This document shows, piece by piece, positions 1 to 12,552 of a stretch of 64,000 bases of DNA. The notes beneath the pieces were generated by a model. It was not told where the DNA came from and searched no databases. It saw nothing but the letters and a program-made list of their open reading frames with translations. The stretch spans positions 186,001 to 250,000 of the forward strand of contig NZ_CP156626.1 in assembly GCF_039852015.1 (NCBI RefSeq), given 5' to 3'. Position 1 is the stretch's first letter. Each line of letters opens with the position of its first letter. The position numbers and the translations under genes were made by a program. The DNA comes from Robbsia sp. KACC 23696. Lineage in GTDB: Bacteria; Pseudomonadota; Gammaproteobacteria; Burkholderiales; Burkholderiaceae.

Positions 1-821
<821 letters not shown>

Positions 822-829
822 TACGACGC

Positions 830-874
830 GCATCGTTTAGCAGGGCACTTTCGGGTGTCTCCGATAAACGATGC
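830..874 (+). repeat. Hairpin in the atpD-atpC gap
   Basis: GCATCGTTTA at 830-839 is perfectly complementary to TAAACGATGC at 865-874, giving a 10 bp stem with a 25 nt loop nine bases after the atpD stop. No T-run follows, so it is not a standard terminator. It could protect the 3' end of the upstream message or set the relative output of atpD and atpC. The role is inferred only. Confidence 0.6.
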
Positions 875-1001
875 AGGGCGAACGGTGGGCGGCGCGTGGC
901 GCCGTTCCAAGCCGCTCGGCGTCCTGAATGCCGTCACGGCATAGGGGAGCGTTCGAGCGCGGAATGGGGGCCCTGCGCCGCCCACACGATCAGGAATCGA
1001 T

Positions 1002-1421
1002 ATGGCAACCATCAAAGTAGACGTCGTCAGCGTGGAAGGCGAGATTTTCTCGGGACAGGCGAAGTTTGTCGCACTGCCGGGCGAATCGGGTGAGCTGGGC
1101 ATTTTGCCGGGCCACACGCCGTTGATCACGCGTATTCGTCCCGGTGCAGTGCGCATCGAGGCGGAGAACGGTCAGGAAGAATTCGTCTTCGTCGCCGGGG
1201 GTATCCTCGACATCCAGCCGAATGGCGTCACGGTGCTGGCCGATACGGCTATCCGTGGCAAGGATCTCGACGAAGCGAAGGCAGAAGAAGCACGTCGCGC
1301 AGCGGAAGAAGCGTTGGCAAATGGTGGATCGGATCTGCAATACGCTGCAGCACAGGCCGAGCTGGCCGCTGCGGTGGCGCAATTGACCGCCATTCAGCAA
1401 CTGCGTCGTCGCCGGAATTAA
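1002..1421 (+). CDS. atpC: ATP synthase F1 subunit epsilon
   Basis: The 139-residue epsilon subunit belongs to the F1 central stalk and couples rotation to catalysis while restraining ATP hydrolysis. The N-terminal beta-sandwich is clear ([13 protein letters not shown], then [19 protein letters not shown]), and the C-terminal part is the Ala/Glu-rich helical hairpin ending in QLRRRRN. The length is normal. ATG at 1002 is preceded by an AGGAA element at 992-996. The gene is the last of the atp operon and is closed by a strong terminator at 1459-1489. The acyl-CoA synthetase gene often found next in Burkholderia is absent here. Confidence 0.97.
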   Translation: MATIKVDVVSVEGEIFSGQAKFVALPGESGELGILPGHTPLITRIRPGAVRIEAENGQEEFVFVAGGILDIQPNGVTVLADTAIRGKDLDEAKAEEARRAAEEALANGGSDLQYAAAQAELAAAVAQLTAIQQLRRRRN

Positions 1422-1458
1422 GCGTGTGACAGTGCGCCGTGTTCGGCGCACTCACGGA

Positions 1459-1489
1459 GCCGCATCCTGTCGCAGGATGCGGCTTTTTT
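1459..1489 (+). terminator. Rho-independent terminator of the atp operon
   Basis: GCCGCATCCTG (1459-1469) pairs perfectly with CAGGATGCGGC (1473-1483) around a TCG loop and is followed by six T residues. It lies 38 bp after the atpC stop. Confidence 0.93.
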
Positions 1490-1558
1490 CATTCTGGCGG
1501 CGCGGGGAAAAGGCGAGGAACGTCGCCGCGAACGGCGGCTCGCGCCAGAGCGCGGAGC

Positions 1559-1586
1559 AAAAAAAAAGCGGGCATGGCGCCCGCTT
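1559..1586 (-). terminator. Rho-independent terminator for leftward transcription
   Basis: On the minus strand AAGCGGGC (1586-1579) pairs with GCCCGCTT (1573-1566) around a five-base loop and is followed by a run of at least eight T (plus-strand A tract 1559-1567). No convincing protein gene lies upstream on the minus strand, so it implies a leftward transcript of another kind, or bidirectional insulation behind atpC. Confidence 0.7.
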
Positions 1587-1825
1587 AAAACCACACGCTA
1601 CGGGGTTAGCGCGAGGAGACCACTTGGGATACACATCGGGGCGTGCAGCATGTGGCTGCGATCCATGTCGTACCCGGCCAATCCTGCCCGGGATCTGCGT
1701 ACATCGTAAAGGCCGCAGGCTATACACGATGGAATGACAAGGCGATGCCGCTGCGACGGCGAAGCACCTTGTAACCCGGTGATGCTTCCCATCAGGCGCT
1801 GTGCGAAACAAAACAGCGCCGTGAA
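1566..1825 (-). ncRNA. Candidate structured small RNA (leftward)
   Basis: No open frame here looks coding, yet reading leftward toward the terminator at 1559-1586 there are successive strong hairpins. GGCGCTGT/ACAGCGCC pairs perfectly (1820-1813 with 1802-1795). GAAGC..CACC with GGTGCTTC forms the next hairpin (about 1788-1761). A CCCGG/CCGGG stem lies near 1692-1673. I compared it by eye with 6S, SRP, tmRNA and RNase P consensus blocks and found no match. The 5' end is a guess. This is inference from structure plus terminator only. Confidence 0.25.
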
Positions 1826-2518
1826 ACGCGGTGGCGAGAGGTAAGATCACCCAATCGCCCACGCTTGCGGCACTCCCGCCCGAATGCGACGATATCAACG
1901 CTGCATACCTGATCGGCGCGACTGCGATGCATTGCATGTCGCTAACATTCCGATGAAACCGGTAGGTCAACCGATGTATCGGTTGCGCACACCGTCAGGT
2001 AGGCTGCGTTGCTACCGTTGAAACCATTCTGGGCCATCGATAAGGAGATCACGGTAACAAAGTGTATCCGGTTGTAACGAGAGTGCGCTTAATAATCAGA
2101 TACTTAGACTTAATTGTTAGGGTGACGATGCAGGCGCGCCGCGCGTGTTTCGGCAAGCACGACGGAGTGTCTGCCCCATTGGCAAGGGTGCCGTTGTTGT
2201 AAATCGTCGCGCTGACGCTATGCTTTTGTATCCGCCACCGGGTCGCCGTGCGGAGTGCCGAATTCGTCGGCGTATTTCCGGCGGAAGGTAACAGTCTGTC
2301 ACCACATCACCGATTGGCAATGCGCACTAAGACTGGGCTGCGCTGTGTCGGAATGCATCCAATCGGTGCGCTGCGTGGCCGGGACGATGTCCGTACCGCG
2401 GTGGGTCCGGTAGAATGCCGCTTTTGTCTCGTGCGGCGTTCGCATCGCAGGCTCTGCAATTCCAATCTTCCGCCTAGCCGTCCCGCACGGTTCTTGCGAT
2501 TCGCACTTACAGGTTCCG
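1826..2518. other. Intergenic stretch with no gene seen
   Basis: About 690 bp ahead of hemE with no open frame of convincing composition on either strand. The part around 2085-2120 is AT-rich for this genome and could hold promoters, but I find no clear -35/-10 pair. It may be decayed sequence left after loss of a gene between atpC and hemE. Confidence 0.5.
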
Positions 2519-3631
2519 ATGTCCATGCACTCGTCCGATACGTCCGCCGTGGCCCCGCTGGCCAACGATACCTTTTTGCGCGCATTGCTCCGCCAACCCA
2601 CAGATTACACGCCGATCTGGTTGATGCGCCAGGCGGGCCGCTACCTGCCCGAATACAATGCGACACGCGCTCGCGCCGGGAGTTTCCTGGGGCTGGCGAA
2701 GAATCCGGACTACGCAACGGAAGTCACCTTGCAGCCCCTCGAGCGTTATCCGCTCGACGCGGCGATTTTGTTCTCGGACATCCTGACGATTCCCGACGCG
2801 ATGGGTCTGGGTTTGACCTTCGCCCAGGGGGAAGGCCCGCAGTTCGCCAAGCCGGTGCGTACCGAGGCCGATGTCGCGGCGCTGCGCGTACCCGACATCG
2901 ACGAAACGCTCGGCTATGTCACCGGCGCGGTATCGAGTATCCGTCGGGCGCTGATCGATGGCCAAGGTCGCCAGCGCGTGCCGCTGATCGGTTTCTCGGG
3001 CAGCCCGTGGACGCTCGCCTGTTACATGGTGGAGGGCCGTGGATCGACCGACTTCCGCAACGTGAAGACGATGCTGTATGCGCGACCGGATCTGATGCAT
3101 CAAATCCTGACGGTGAATGCCGATGCGGTGATCGCGTATCTGAATGCGCAGATCCGTGCCGGCGCACAAGCCGCCATGATCTTCGATACCTGGGGTGGCG
3201 CGCTCGCCGACGGCGCGTATCAGACGTTCTCGCTGGCCTACATCAAGCGCATCGTCGCCGGCTTGATTCGCGAGCATGAGGGCCGCAAAGTGCCGGTGAT
3301 CGCCTTCACGAAGGGCGGCGGCCTGTGGCTGGAAGCGATGGCGGAGACCGGGGTCGATGCACTGGGCCTGGACTGGACGGTCGACCCGCGCGCGGCGCGG
3401 GCACGGGTGGGACAGCACGTCGCCTTGCAGGGCAGTCTGGATCCGAATATCCTCTTTGCCCCGCCGGAAACTATTCGCGCAGAGGCGCGGTCGCTGTTGG
3501 ATGCCTACGGCAGTGCACCGGGCCACGTGTTCAATCTCGGACACGGCATATCGCAGTTTACGCCGCCGGACCATGTGATTGCCCTGGTGGACGAAGTGCA
3601 TACCTATAGCCGCCAACAGCGCGTTGGGTGA
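2519..3631 (+). CDS. hemE: Uroporphyrinogen decarboxylase
   Basis: HemE removes the four acetate carboxyl groups of uroporphyrinogen III to give coproporphyrinogen III, the branch into haem synthesis in the cytoplasm. The 370-residue protein has the N-terminal signature [14 protein letters not shown] (about 34-47), which includes the substrate-binding Arg. It also has the second signature [17 protein letters not shown] (about 157-173), the FDTWGG motif and the C-terminal NLGHGI segment. The length matches the family. ATG 2519 has only a weak AGG upstream, and a second ATG two codons later could serve equally well. It stands alone on its strand ahead of priA, as in other Burkholderiales. Confidence 0.97.
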   Translation: MSMHSSDTSAVAPLANDTFLRALLRQPTDYTPIWLMRQAGRYLPEYNATRARAGSFLGLAKNPDYATEVTLQPLERYPLDAAILFSDILTIPDAMGLGLTFAQGEGPQFAKPVRTEADVAALRVPDIDETLGYVTGAVSSIRRALIDGQGRQRVPLIGFSGSPWTLACYMVEGRGSTDFRNVKTMLYARPDLMHQILTVNADAVIAYLNAQIRAGAQAAMIFDTWGGALADGAYQTFSLAYIKRIVAGLIREHEGRKVPVIAFTKGGGLWLEAMAETGVDALGLDWTVDPRAARARVGQHVALQGSLDPNILFAPPETIRAEARSLLDAYGSAPGHVFNLGHGISQFTPPDHVIALVDEVHTYSRQQRVG

Positions 3632-3657
3632 TCATTTTTCGCCTGTCAAGGCTTGAC

Positions 3658-3867
3658 TTATGCACAAAATCGGCCCCCCCTCAAGGGCCGAGGATCATAA
3701 GGAAAACCCCGGGTCTCAATCCGGTCGATTCCGTTGGAATGCGTGTTTATTCATGAGCTTATCGAGAACTTTCTTAGCTGATTTCTCATGGCGAACGGGG
3801 TTCCGGAACGTGATTCTGGCATGACGTTCGCATGACAACGCGCGCTTTCTCCACAAAGTTATCCACA
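3658..3867 (+). promoter_or_regulatory. Two DnaA boxes between hemE and priA
   Basis: TTATGCACA at 3658-3666 and TTATCCACA at 3859-3867 both fit the DnaA box consensus TTATNCACA on the same strand, 201 bp apart. The second lies 45 bp before the assigned priA start, so DnaA could influence priA expression. A short CGGCCC/GGGCCG hairpin (3671-3690) lacks a T-run. Matches are direct; the role is inferred. Confidence 0.5.
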
Positions 3868-3912
3868 GCATGACGTCAGCTTGAAAACGACTTTGTAAAC
3901 CGGGATTTAGCG

Positions 3913-6540
<2,628 letters not shown>

Positions 6541-6589
6541 GGGGCGGCGAGACCATTAAGCGCCGTCGCTGCAATCCGCTACAACCCTG

Positions 6590-6629
6590 AGGTGCAACCC
6601 GGTCCAGATTGGTTGCACCTTTTTTTTTT
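6590..6629 (+). terminator. Rho-independent terminator after priA
   Basis: AGGTGCAACC (6590-6599) pairs perfectly with GGTTGCACCT (6611-6620), and an uninterrupted T-run extends to 6629. Confidence 0.95.
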
Positions 6630-6739
6630 GTTTAGTAGGATCGCGAACAGTACGATGCTGCGGCGAGGCAGACCGTCGGAATTTTCACCCGCTCTCGCAC
6701 GCCGGCATTTCTCATCGTTTCATTCCGGATCCACTAGAC

Positions 6740-9700
6740 ATGGCCAGCACCACCCTCGGCGTGAAGGTCGACGAACCCTTGCGTGCACGCCTTAAAGACG
6801 CGGCGCAGCGCATCGATCGTACCCCGCATTGGTTGATCAAACAGGCAATTTTCGCGTATCTGGAGCGGATCGAAGCCGGCCAGATGCCACCCGAGCTGGG
6901 CGCGATCATGCCCGCAAGCGACCTCTCCGATCACCTTGGCGCCGACCAGGCGGTGGAAGAAGCGGCGCATCACCCCTTCATGGAGTTCGCGCAGGGGGTG
7001 CAACCGCAATCGGTACTCCGCGCCGCGATCACGGCGGCCTACCGTCGCCCGGAACCGGAGTGCGTCCCTTTCCTGATCGGTCATGCGAAGCTGCCGGAAT
7101 CGGTCGCTGCCCAGGTCAAGACGCTGGCCGCTCGTCTTGTGACCGCGTTGCGCGGCAAGCAGTCGGGCGGTGGCGTCGAGGGTTTGATCCACGAATTCTC
7201 GCTGTCGAGCCAGGAAGGCGTTGCGCTGATGTGCCTCGCCGAAGCGTTGCTGCGGATTCCGGACCGTGCCACGCGCGATGCCTTGATCCGCGACAAGATC
7301 AGCCACGGCGACTGGAAGTCGCATATGGGCAATGCGCCGTCGATGTTCGTCAATGCGGCGACCTGGGGCCTGATGCTGACGGGCAAGCTGGTATCGACCA
7401 ATAGCGAAGCGGGTCTGTCCGCGGCGCTGACGCGGATGATCGGTAAGGGCGGCGAGCCGCTGATCCGCAAGGGCGTCGATATGGCGATGCGCCTGATGGG
7501 CGAGCAGTTCGTCACCGGCGAGACGATCTCGGAAGCGTTGGCGAACAGCCGCAAGTTCGAGGCGCGGGGTTTCCGCTATTCGTACGACATGCTCGGCGAG
7601 GCAGCCACCACCGAGGAAGACGCGGAACGCTACTTCGAATCGTACGAGCAAGCGATTCATGCAATCGGCAAGGCATCGAACGGCCGAGGCATCTACGAAG
7701 GTCCGGGCATTTCGATCAAGCTGTCCGCGTTGCATCCGCGCTATGCGCGTGCGCAGTACGAGCGCATGACCGCCGAGCTGTTGCCGCGCGTGCGCGCGCT
7801 GGCGCTGCTGGCGCGTCGCTACGATATCGGCCTGAACATCGATGCCGAGGAAGCCGATCGTCTCGAAATCTCGCTCGATCTGTTGGAAGCGTTGTGCTTC
7901 GACGAAGCGTTGGCCGGCTGGAACGGCATCGGTTTCGTCGTGCAGGCCTATTCGAAGCGTTGCCCTTATGTCCTCGATTACCTGATCGATCTGGCGCGCC
8001 GCAGCCGTCACCGCCTGATGGTGCGTCTGGTCAAGGGCGCGTATTGGGACAGCGAGATCAAGCGGGCGCAGGTGGATGGTCTCGAAGGCTATCCGGTCTA
8101 CACGCGCAAGGTCTATACCGATGTGTCCTACCTCGCCTGCGCGAAGAAACTGCTGGGCGCGACCGATGCGATCTATCCGCAGTTCGCCACGCACAACGCG
8201 CATACGCTGTCGGCCATCTATCATCTGGCCGGCCAGAATTACTACAGCGGCCAATACGAATTCCAGTGTCTGCACGGCATGGGTGAGCCGCTGTACGAGG
8301 AAGTCACGAATCGCGACAAGCTGAATCGCCCCTGCCGCGTTTATGCGCCGGTGGGCACGCACGAAACCCTGCTGGCCTACCTCGTGCGCCGACTGCTCGA
8401 AAACGGCGCCAACACGTCCTTCGTCAATCGGATTGCCGACAAGTCCTTGAGCGTCGACGATCTGATCGCCGATCCGGTCGAGGAGGCGCTGCAGATCTCG
8501 CCGCCAGGCGCGCCGCACGCGAAGATACCGCTGCCGCGTCAGTTGTACGGCGGCGCGCGGCCGAATTCGATGGGGCTCGACCTGTCGAACGAACATCGGC
8601 TGGCATCCTTGTCGTCGGCGCTGTTGGGCGGCGTCGGCATGACCTGGCGCGCCGCGCCGATGCTCGACCGCTCGGATGAAGGCGCGGTCGCGGATGCCGT
8701 GCCGGGTGAGGGCCAGACGCTGCAGCCGGTGCGCAATCCGGCCGATCATCGCGACATCGTCGGACAGGTTATCGACGCCACGGCCCGCGATGTCGAAACC
8801 GCCTTGACGCATTCGCTCGCCGCCGCGCCGATCTGGCAGGCGACGCCGCCGGCGGAGCGCGCCGATTGCCTGGCACGCGCCGCGGACCTGCTTGAAGCGC
8901 AGATGCCGGTATTGCTGGGTCTGATCGTCCGCGAAGCCGGAAAGTCCCTGTCGAATGCCGTGGCCGAAGTGCGGGAGGCGGTGGATTTCCTGCGCTACTA
9001 CGGCGTGCAGATCCGCAATGAATTCTCGAACGATACGCATCGCCCGCTCGGTCCCGTGGTCTGTATCAGTCCGTGGAATTTCCCGCTGGCGATCTTTATC
9101 GGTCAGGTGGCAGCGGCGCTCGCGGCGGGCAATACCGTGCTGGCCAAGCCGGCCGAGCAGACGCCATTGATCGCCGCCCAAGGTATTCGCATCTTGCGTG
9201 AAGCCGGCGTGCCGGCCGGCGCGGTGCAACTGCTGCCAGGCGATGGCGAGACGGTCGGCGCGCGGCTGGTGGCCGATGCGCGCGTGCGGGCGGTGATGTT
9301 CACCGGCTCCACCGAGGTGGCGCGTCTGATCGCGCGCACGCTGTCCGACCGGCTGGACGCCAATGGTCGTCCGATTCCGTTCATCGCCGAGACGGGCGGA
9401 CAGAATGCGATGATCGTCGACTCGTCGGCGCTGGCGGAGCAAGTCGTTGGCGACGTGCTGGCATCGTCGTTCGATTCGGCTGGCCAACGCTGCTCGGCGC
9501 TGCGCGTGCTCTGCCTGCAGGAAGAGGCGGCGGACCGCGTCTTGACGATGTTGAAGGGCGCGATGCAGGAGTTGCACGTCGGCAATCCCGATCGCCTGTC
9601 GACCGATGTCGGCCCGGTGATCGACGCCGCGGCGCAGCGCGGCATCGACAGCCATATCGCGCAGATGCGGGCGAAGGGCTTCCCCGTGCATCAGGTGCCG

Positions 9701-10759
9701 TTGACCGACGACGCGTCCAACGGCACCTTCGTGCCGCCGACGCTGATCGAGATCGACAACCTGGCCTCGTTGAAGCGCGAGGTCTTCGGTCCGGTGCTGC
9801 ACGTGGTGCGCTACTCGCGCAATGCGCTCGACAAGCTGATGGCCGGGATTCGCGATACCGGCTATGGCCTGACGCTCGGCATCCATACGCGGATCGACGA
9901 GACGATCAGCCGGGTCATCGCCGGTGCGCACGTGGGCAATATCTATGTGAACCGCAATGTCATCGGCGCGGTCGTCGGCGTGCAGCCGTTCGGCGGGGAA
10001 GGTCTGTCCGGCACGGGGCCGAAAGCGGGCGGGCCGCTGTATCTGTATCGCTTGCTGGCCACGCGTCCGCAGCCACTGCCGGCCTTGCTGGACAGTGCCA
10101 CGGTGCCGTCGGCGCCGACCGGCACCGCCAATGCGGCCGTCACGGGCAGCACGCAGGCCGGGCATGCGTCCGATAATCGCCGGGGTGGTAAGACGGCAGC
10201 ACTGGCGCACTACCGCGATTGGCTGCAAGCGCAGGGCGATGCCGACATCGCCGCGCGTTGCGATACCTACCTTGCCCGTTCGATCGATGGCCTGACGCAG
10301 ACGCTGACGGGCCCGACGGGCGAGCGAAACACCTATTCGCTGGCCGGCCGTGGCACGGTACTATGCGTTCCGGCTCGGGAGGCGGGTGCCCGCGCGCAAT
10401 TCGCGGCAGCGCTGGGCAGTGGCAATCGCGCCTTGTTCGACGGGCCGGCGGGCATCGCTTTTGTCGAGAGCCTGCGCACCGATGCGGTCCTGCAACCCTA
10501 TCTGGCCGCGGTGGACGGCAAGGGGATCGACGCGCAGACGTTCGACGCGGTGCTGTTCGAGGGCGATGGCGATGCCTTGCGTGCGCTGTCGCGTACGCTG
10601 GCGCAGCGGGACGGACCGCTCGTCACGATTCAGGGTCTGAACGTCGGCGCGATCGAGCAGGGCGAGGATTACGTGCTCGAGCGTTTGGTGCTCGAACGCT
10701 CGGTCAGCGTCAACACGGCAGCGGCGGGCGGCAATGCGAACCTGATGACGATCGGCTGA
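6740..10759 (+). CDS. putA: Trifunctional proline utilisation protein (PRODH / P5C dehydrogenase / repressor)
   Basis: This 1339-residue PutA oxidises proline to glutamate in two steps at the inner membrane face, and an N-terminal ribbon-helix-helix domain (first 50 residues, VKVDEPLRARLKDAA then TPHWLIKQAI) should repress its own operon. The FAD proline dehydrogenase barrel covers about 240-570, with LSALHPRY, RLVKGAYWD and the FAD/substrate motifs FQCLHGMGEPLY and CRVYAPVGTHE. The aldehyde dehydrogenase domain covers about 650-1110, with SPWNFPLAIF, IAETGGQNAM carrying the general-base Glu, and the nucleophile in SAGQRCSALR (Cys918). A C-terminal lid-like domain follows. ATG 6740 is 11 bp after an AT-rich TCATTCCGG stretch and gives the full DNA-binding domain. 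No putP transporter is adjacent. Confidence 0.97.
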   Translation: MASTTLGVKVDEPLRARLKDAAQRIDRTPHWLIKQAIFAYLERIEAGQMPPELGAIMPASDLSDHLGADQAVEEAAHHPFMEFAQGVQPQSVLRAAITAAYRRPEPECVPFLIGHAKLPESVAAQVKTLAARLVTALRGKQSGGGVEGLIHEFSLSSQEGVALMCLAEALLRIPDRATRDALIRDKISHGDWKSHMGNAPSMFVNAATWGLMLTGKLVSTNSEAGLSAALTRMIGKGGEPLIRKGVDMAMRLMGEQFVTGETISEALANSRKFEARGFRYSYDMLGEAATTEEDAERYFESYEQAIHAIGKASNGRGIYEGPGISIKLSALHPRYARAQYERMTAELLPRVRALALLARRYDIGLNIDAEEADRLEISLDLLEALCFDEALAGWNGIGFVVQAYSKRCPYVLDYLIDLARRSRHRLMVRLVKGAYWDSEIKRAQVDGLEGYPVYTRKVYTDVSYLACAKKLLGATDAIYPQFATHNAHTLSAIYHLAGQNYYSGQYEFQCLHGMGEPLYEEVTNRDKLNRPCRVYAPVGTHETLLAYLVRRLLENGANTSFVNRIADKSLSVDDLIADPVEEALQISPPGAPHAKIPLPRQLYGGARPNSMGLDLSNEHRLASLSSALLGGVGMTWRAAPMLDRSDEGAVADAVPGEGQTLQPVRNPADHRDIVGQVIDATARDVETALTHSLAAAPIWQATPPAERADCLARAADLLEAQMPVLLGLIVREAGKSLSNAVAEVREAVDFLRYYGVQIRNEFSNDTHRPLGPVVCISPWNFPLAIFIGQVAAALAAGNTVLAKPAEQTPLIAAQGIRILREAGVPAGAVQLLPGDGETVGARLVADARVRAVMFTGSTEVARLIARTLSDRLDANGRPIPFIAETGGQNAMIVDSSALAEQVVGDVLASSFDSAGQRCSALRVLCLQEEAADRVLTMLKGAMQELHVGNPDRLSTDVGPVIDAAAQRGIDSHIAQMRAKGFPVHQVPLTDDASNGTFVPPTLIEIDNLASLKREVFGPVLHVVRYSRNALDKLMAGIRDTGYGLTLGIHTRIDETISRVIAGAHVGNIYVNRNVIGAVVGVQPFGGEGLSGTGPKAGGPLYLYRLLATRPQPLPALLDSATVPSAPTGTANAAVTGSTQAGHASDNRRGGKTAALAHYRDWLQAQGDADIAARCDTYLARSIDGLTQTLTGPTGERNTYSLAGRGTVLCVPAREAGARAQFAAALGSGNRALFDGPAGIAFVESLRTDAVLQPYLAAVDGKGIDAQTFDAVLFEGDGDALRALSRTLAQRDGPLVTIQGLNVGAIEQGEDYVLERLVLERSVSVNTAAAGGNANLMTIG

Positions 10760-11015
10760 TCGGACGTTGTCGAAAGGCAGTAAGGAGGCGCGTGAGGCGT
10801 CGCTGACGCGGCGGCTCGCGCAAAGGCAAAACGGCGAGGCGTGCAGTGGAGCAGCGCTTTCCGTTGCGGTAAGCTTGGCGCGTTTGCCGAACTTGCAGGA
10901 TCGGCGAGACGACAGGCAAGGAGAGACGGCGAGATCGGATGCACTCGGTCCGGGTATCGTCGGCATTCGTGAAGTGTGGCGCCGGACGAACCGGCAGCCC
11001 TCAAGGAGAGCAGGG

Positions 11016-12176
11016 ATGCAAGGCAACAATAAGCATAATCGGTTGGGCGGCGCGACGGTCGCGGCAGTGGCGTTCGGCGCGACGTTGGCGTTCGCCAATG
11101 TCGCCCACGCGGACGACGTGCATATCGGCGCAGCCAGTCCGTTGACGGGTCCGCAAGCGCATTACGGCGCCGACTTCACCAATGGTCTGACGCTGGCGGT
11201 CGAGGACTTCAACGCGACGAAGCCGGTGATCGGCGGCAAGCCGATTCGCATCGTGCTCGATTCGCAGGACGACCAGGCCGACCCGCGCACGGCGACGTCG
11301 GTAGCACAGCGTCTGGTGGACAGCGGCATCAAGGGCATGCTCGGCCACTTCAATTCCGGCACGACGATTCCGGCCTCGCGCATCTACGCGCAGGCCGGCA
11401 TCCCGGAAATCGCGATGGCGACGGCACCGGAATATACGACGCAGGGTTTCAAGACCACGTTCCGGATGATGACGTCCGACATCCAGCAGGGCGCGGTCGA
11501 TGGCGAGTTCGCCGTCAAGACGTTGAAGTACAAGAAGATCGCGATCATCGATGACCGCACGGCCTATGGCCAAGGTCTGGCCGAGCAGTTCGAAAAGGCG
11601 GCGAAGGCTGCCGGCGCGACCATCGTCGACCGTGAATTCACGAACGACCAGGCTGTCGACTTCCGCTCGATCCTGACGAAGATCAAGGCTTCGCGTCCGG
11701 ACATGATCTTCTACGGCGGCGCCGATGCGCAAGCCGCACCGATGGTCAAGCAGATGTACACGCTGGGCATCAAGGCACCGCTGATGGGCGGTGAAATGGT
11801 CAAGACGCCGACCTTCCTGAAGATCGGTGGCGATGCCGCCAACGGTACGATCGCTTCGCTGGCCGGCGTGCCGCTGTCCGATATGCCGGGCGGCGCGAAG
11901 TATATCGCCGAGTACAAGAAGCGCTTCGGTTCGGAAGTGCAGACCTATTCGCCGTACGCCTATGACGGCGCCATGGCGATGTTCACGGCCATGAAGCAAG
12001 CCGATTCGACCGAGCCGAGCAAGTACCTGCCGTTCCTCGCGAAGATCAAGATGGCGGGCGTCACCACGCCGGACCTCCAGTACGACGCGAAGGGCGACCT
12101 GAAGAACGGCGGCATCACGATGTACAAGGTCGTCAACGGCCAATGGACCGTGCTGCAGAGCGTCGGCGCGAAGTAA
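11016..12176 (+). CDS. Branched-chain amino acid-type ABC transporter substrate-binding protein
   Basis: A periplasmic binding protein of the LivJ/LivK type (PBP1 fold), 386 residues. ATG 11016 is favoured over the longer open frame because AAGGAGAG ends five bases before it, and because it begins a good Sec signal peptide (a short basic N-terminus, a hydrophobic stretch, then NVAHA before DDVHIG, cleavage near residue 32). The mature protein opens with the family hallmark IGAASPLTGPQAHYG. It also has the hinge-region patterns FNSGTTIPASRIYAQAG and ITMYKVVNGQW. No permease or ATPase genes lie next to it, so it must be served by a transporter elsewhere. A strong terminator follows. The ligand cannot be told from sequence. 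Confidence 0.9.
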   Translation: MQGNNKHNRLGGATVAAVAFGATLAFANVAHADDVHIGAASPLTGPQAHYGADFTNGLTLAVEDFNATKPVIGGKPIRIVLDSQDDQADPRTATSVAQRLVDSGIKGMLGHFNSGTTIPASRIYAQAGIPEIAMATAPEYTTQGFKTTFRMMTSDIQQGAVDGEFAVKTLKYKKIAIIDDRTAYGQGLAEQFEKAAKAAGATIVDREFTNDQAVDFRSILTKIKASRPDMIFYGGADAQAAPMVKQMYTLGIKAPLMGGEMVKTPTFLKIGGDAANGTIASLAGVPLSDMPGGAKYIAEYKKRFGSEVQTYSPYAYDGAMAMFTAMKQADSTEPSKYLPFLAKIKMAGVTTPDLQYDAKGDLKNGGITMYKVVNGQWTVLQSVGAK

Positions 12177-12263
12177 GCGCCTCCGTGTGATGTCTGTTGC
12201 CGGATGTACGGGAGGGCAACGGTGCCATCCCGTACGCCTGCCCTTCGGTGAAATAAGGGAAAA

Positions 12264-12298
12264 CAACGCGCCGCTTCATGCGGCGCGTTGGCATTTTT
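12264..12298 (+). terminator. Rho-independent terminator after the binding protein gene
   Basis: CAACGCGCCGC (12264-12274) pairs perfectly with GCGGCGCGTTG (12280-12290) around TTCAT and is followed by GCATTTTT. Confidence 0.93.
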
Positions 12299-12327
12299 AC
12301 GGAAGGGTTTTCGTTTTTTTCGGGAAG

Positions 12328-12478
12328 TTATCCCGGGTTGTGCACAAGGTTTCCCCTGCTTTTGCACGGACTTATGCACAGAGTAGTGCGGCGGCGTCCC
12401 TTCTATCCCGGGTTGTGCACCGCATGCACACAGGTTTTTCCAGGCTTATCCCTGATGTTATCCCCTGCGTTATACACA
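12328..12478 (+). repeat. Cluster of DnaA-box-like repeats
   Basis: This noncoding 150 bp is packed with TTATC/TGTGCAC elements on one strand. TATCCCGGGTTGTGCAC occurs twice (12329-12345 and 12404-12420), which creates TTGTGCACA at 12338 and TTGTGCACC at 12413. TTATGCACA at 12372 and TTATACACA at 12470 match the DnaA box consensus. The last three elements start at 12446, 12458 and 12470, an exact 12 bp period (TTATCCCTG, TTATCCCCT, TTATACACA). No coding potential is seen. A DnaA-binding or titration locus is the simplest reading, but this is unproven. Confidence 0.6.
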
Positions 12479-12552
12479 GCACGCGCTTGCGGACGTGCTG
12501 TGCCGCGCGCCATGCGGACGGAGCCGGCGAACGTCTGGGGTAAGATTGCCGA

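Noticed and set aside
1566-1860. Considered 6S RNA, SRP RNA, tmRNA or RNase P RNA for the structured leftward region
   Set aside because: Their conserved core blocks are not present; only chance similarities such as GGGTTACA were found.
1452-1970. Leftward open frame in the atpC-hemE gap
   Set aside because: Covers the terminator and hairpins, has no ribosome binding site and no familiar sequence, so an RNA or nothing is more likely.
2248-3279. Open frame on the plus strand overlapping the hemE start
   Set aside because: Different frame from hemE, no domain, and arises from GC bias.
6734-10228. Very long open frame on the minus strand opposite putA
   Set aside because: Arg/His/Gln-rich translation with no domain; it mirrors the GC-rich third positions of putA, whose protein is unmistakable.
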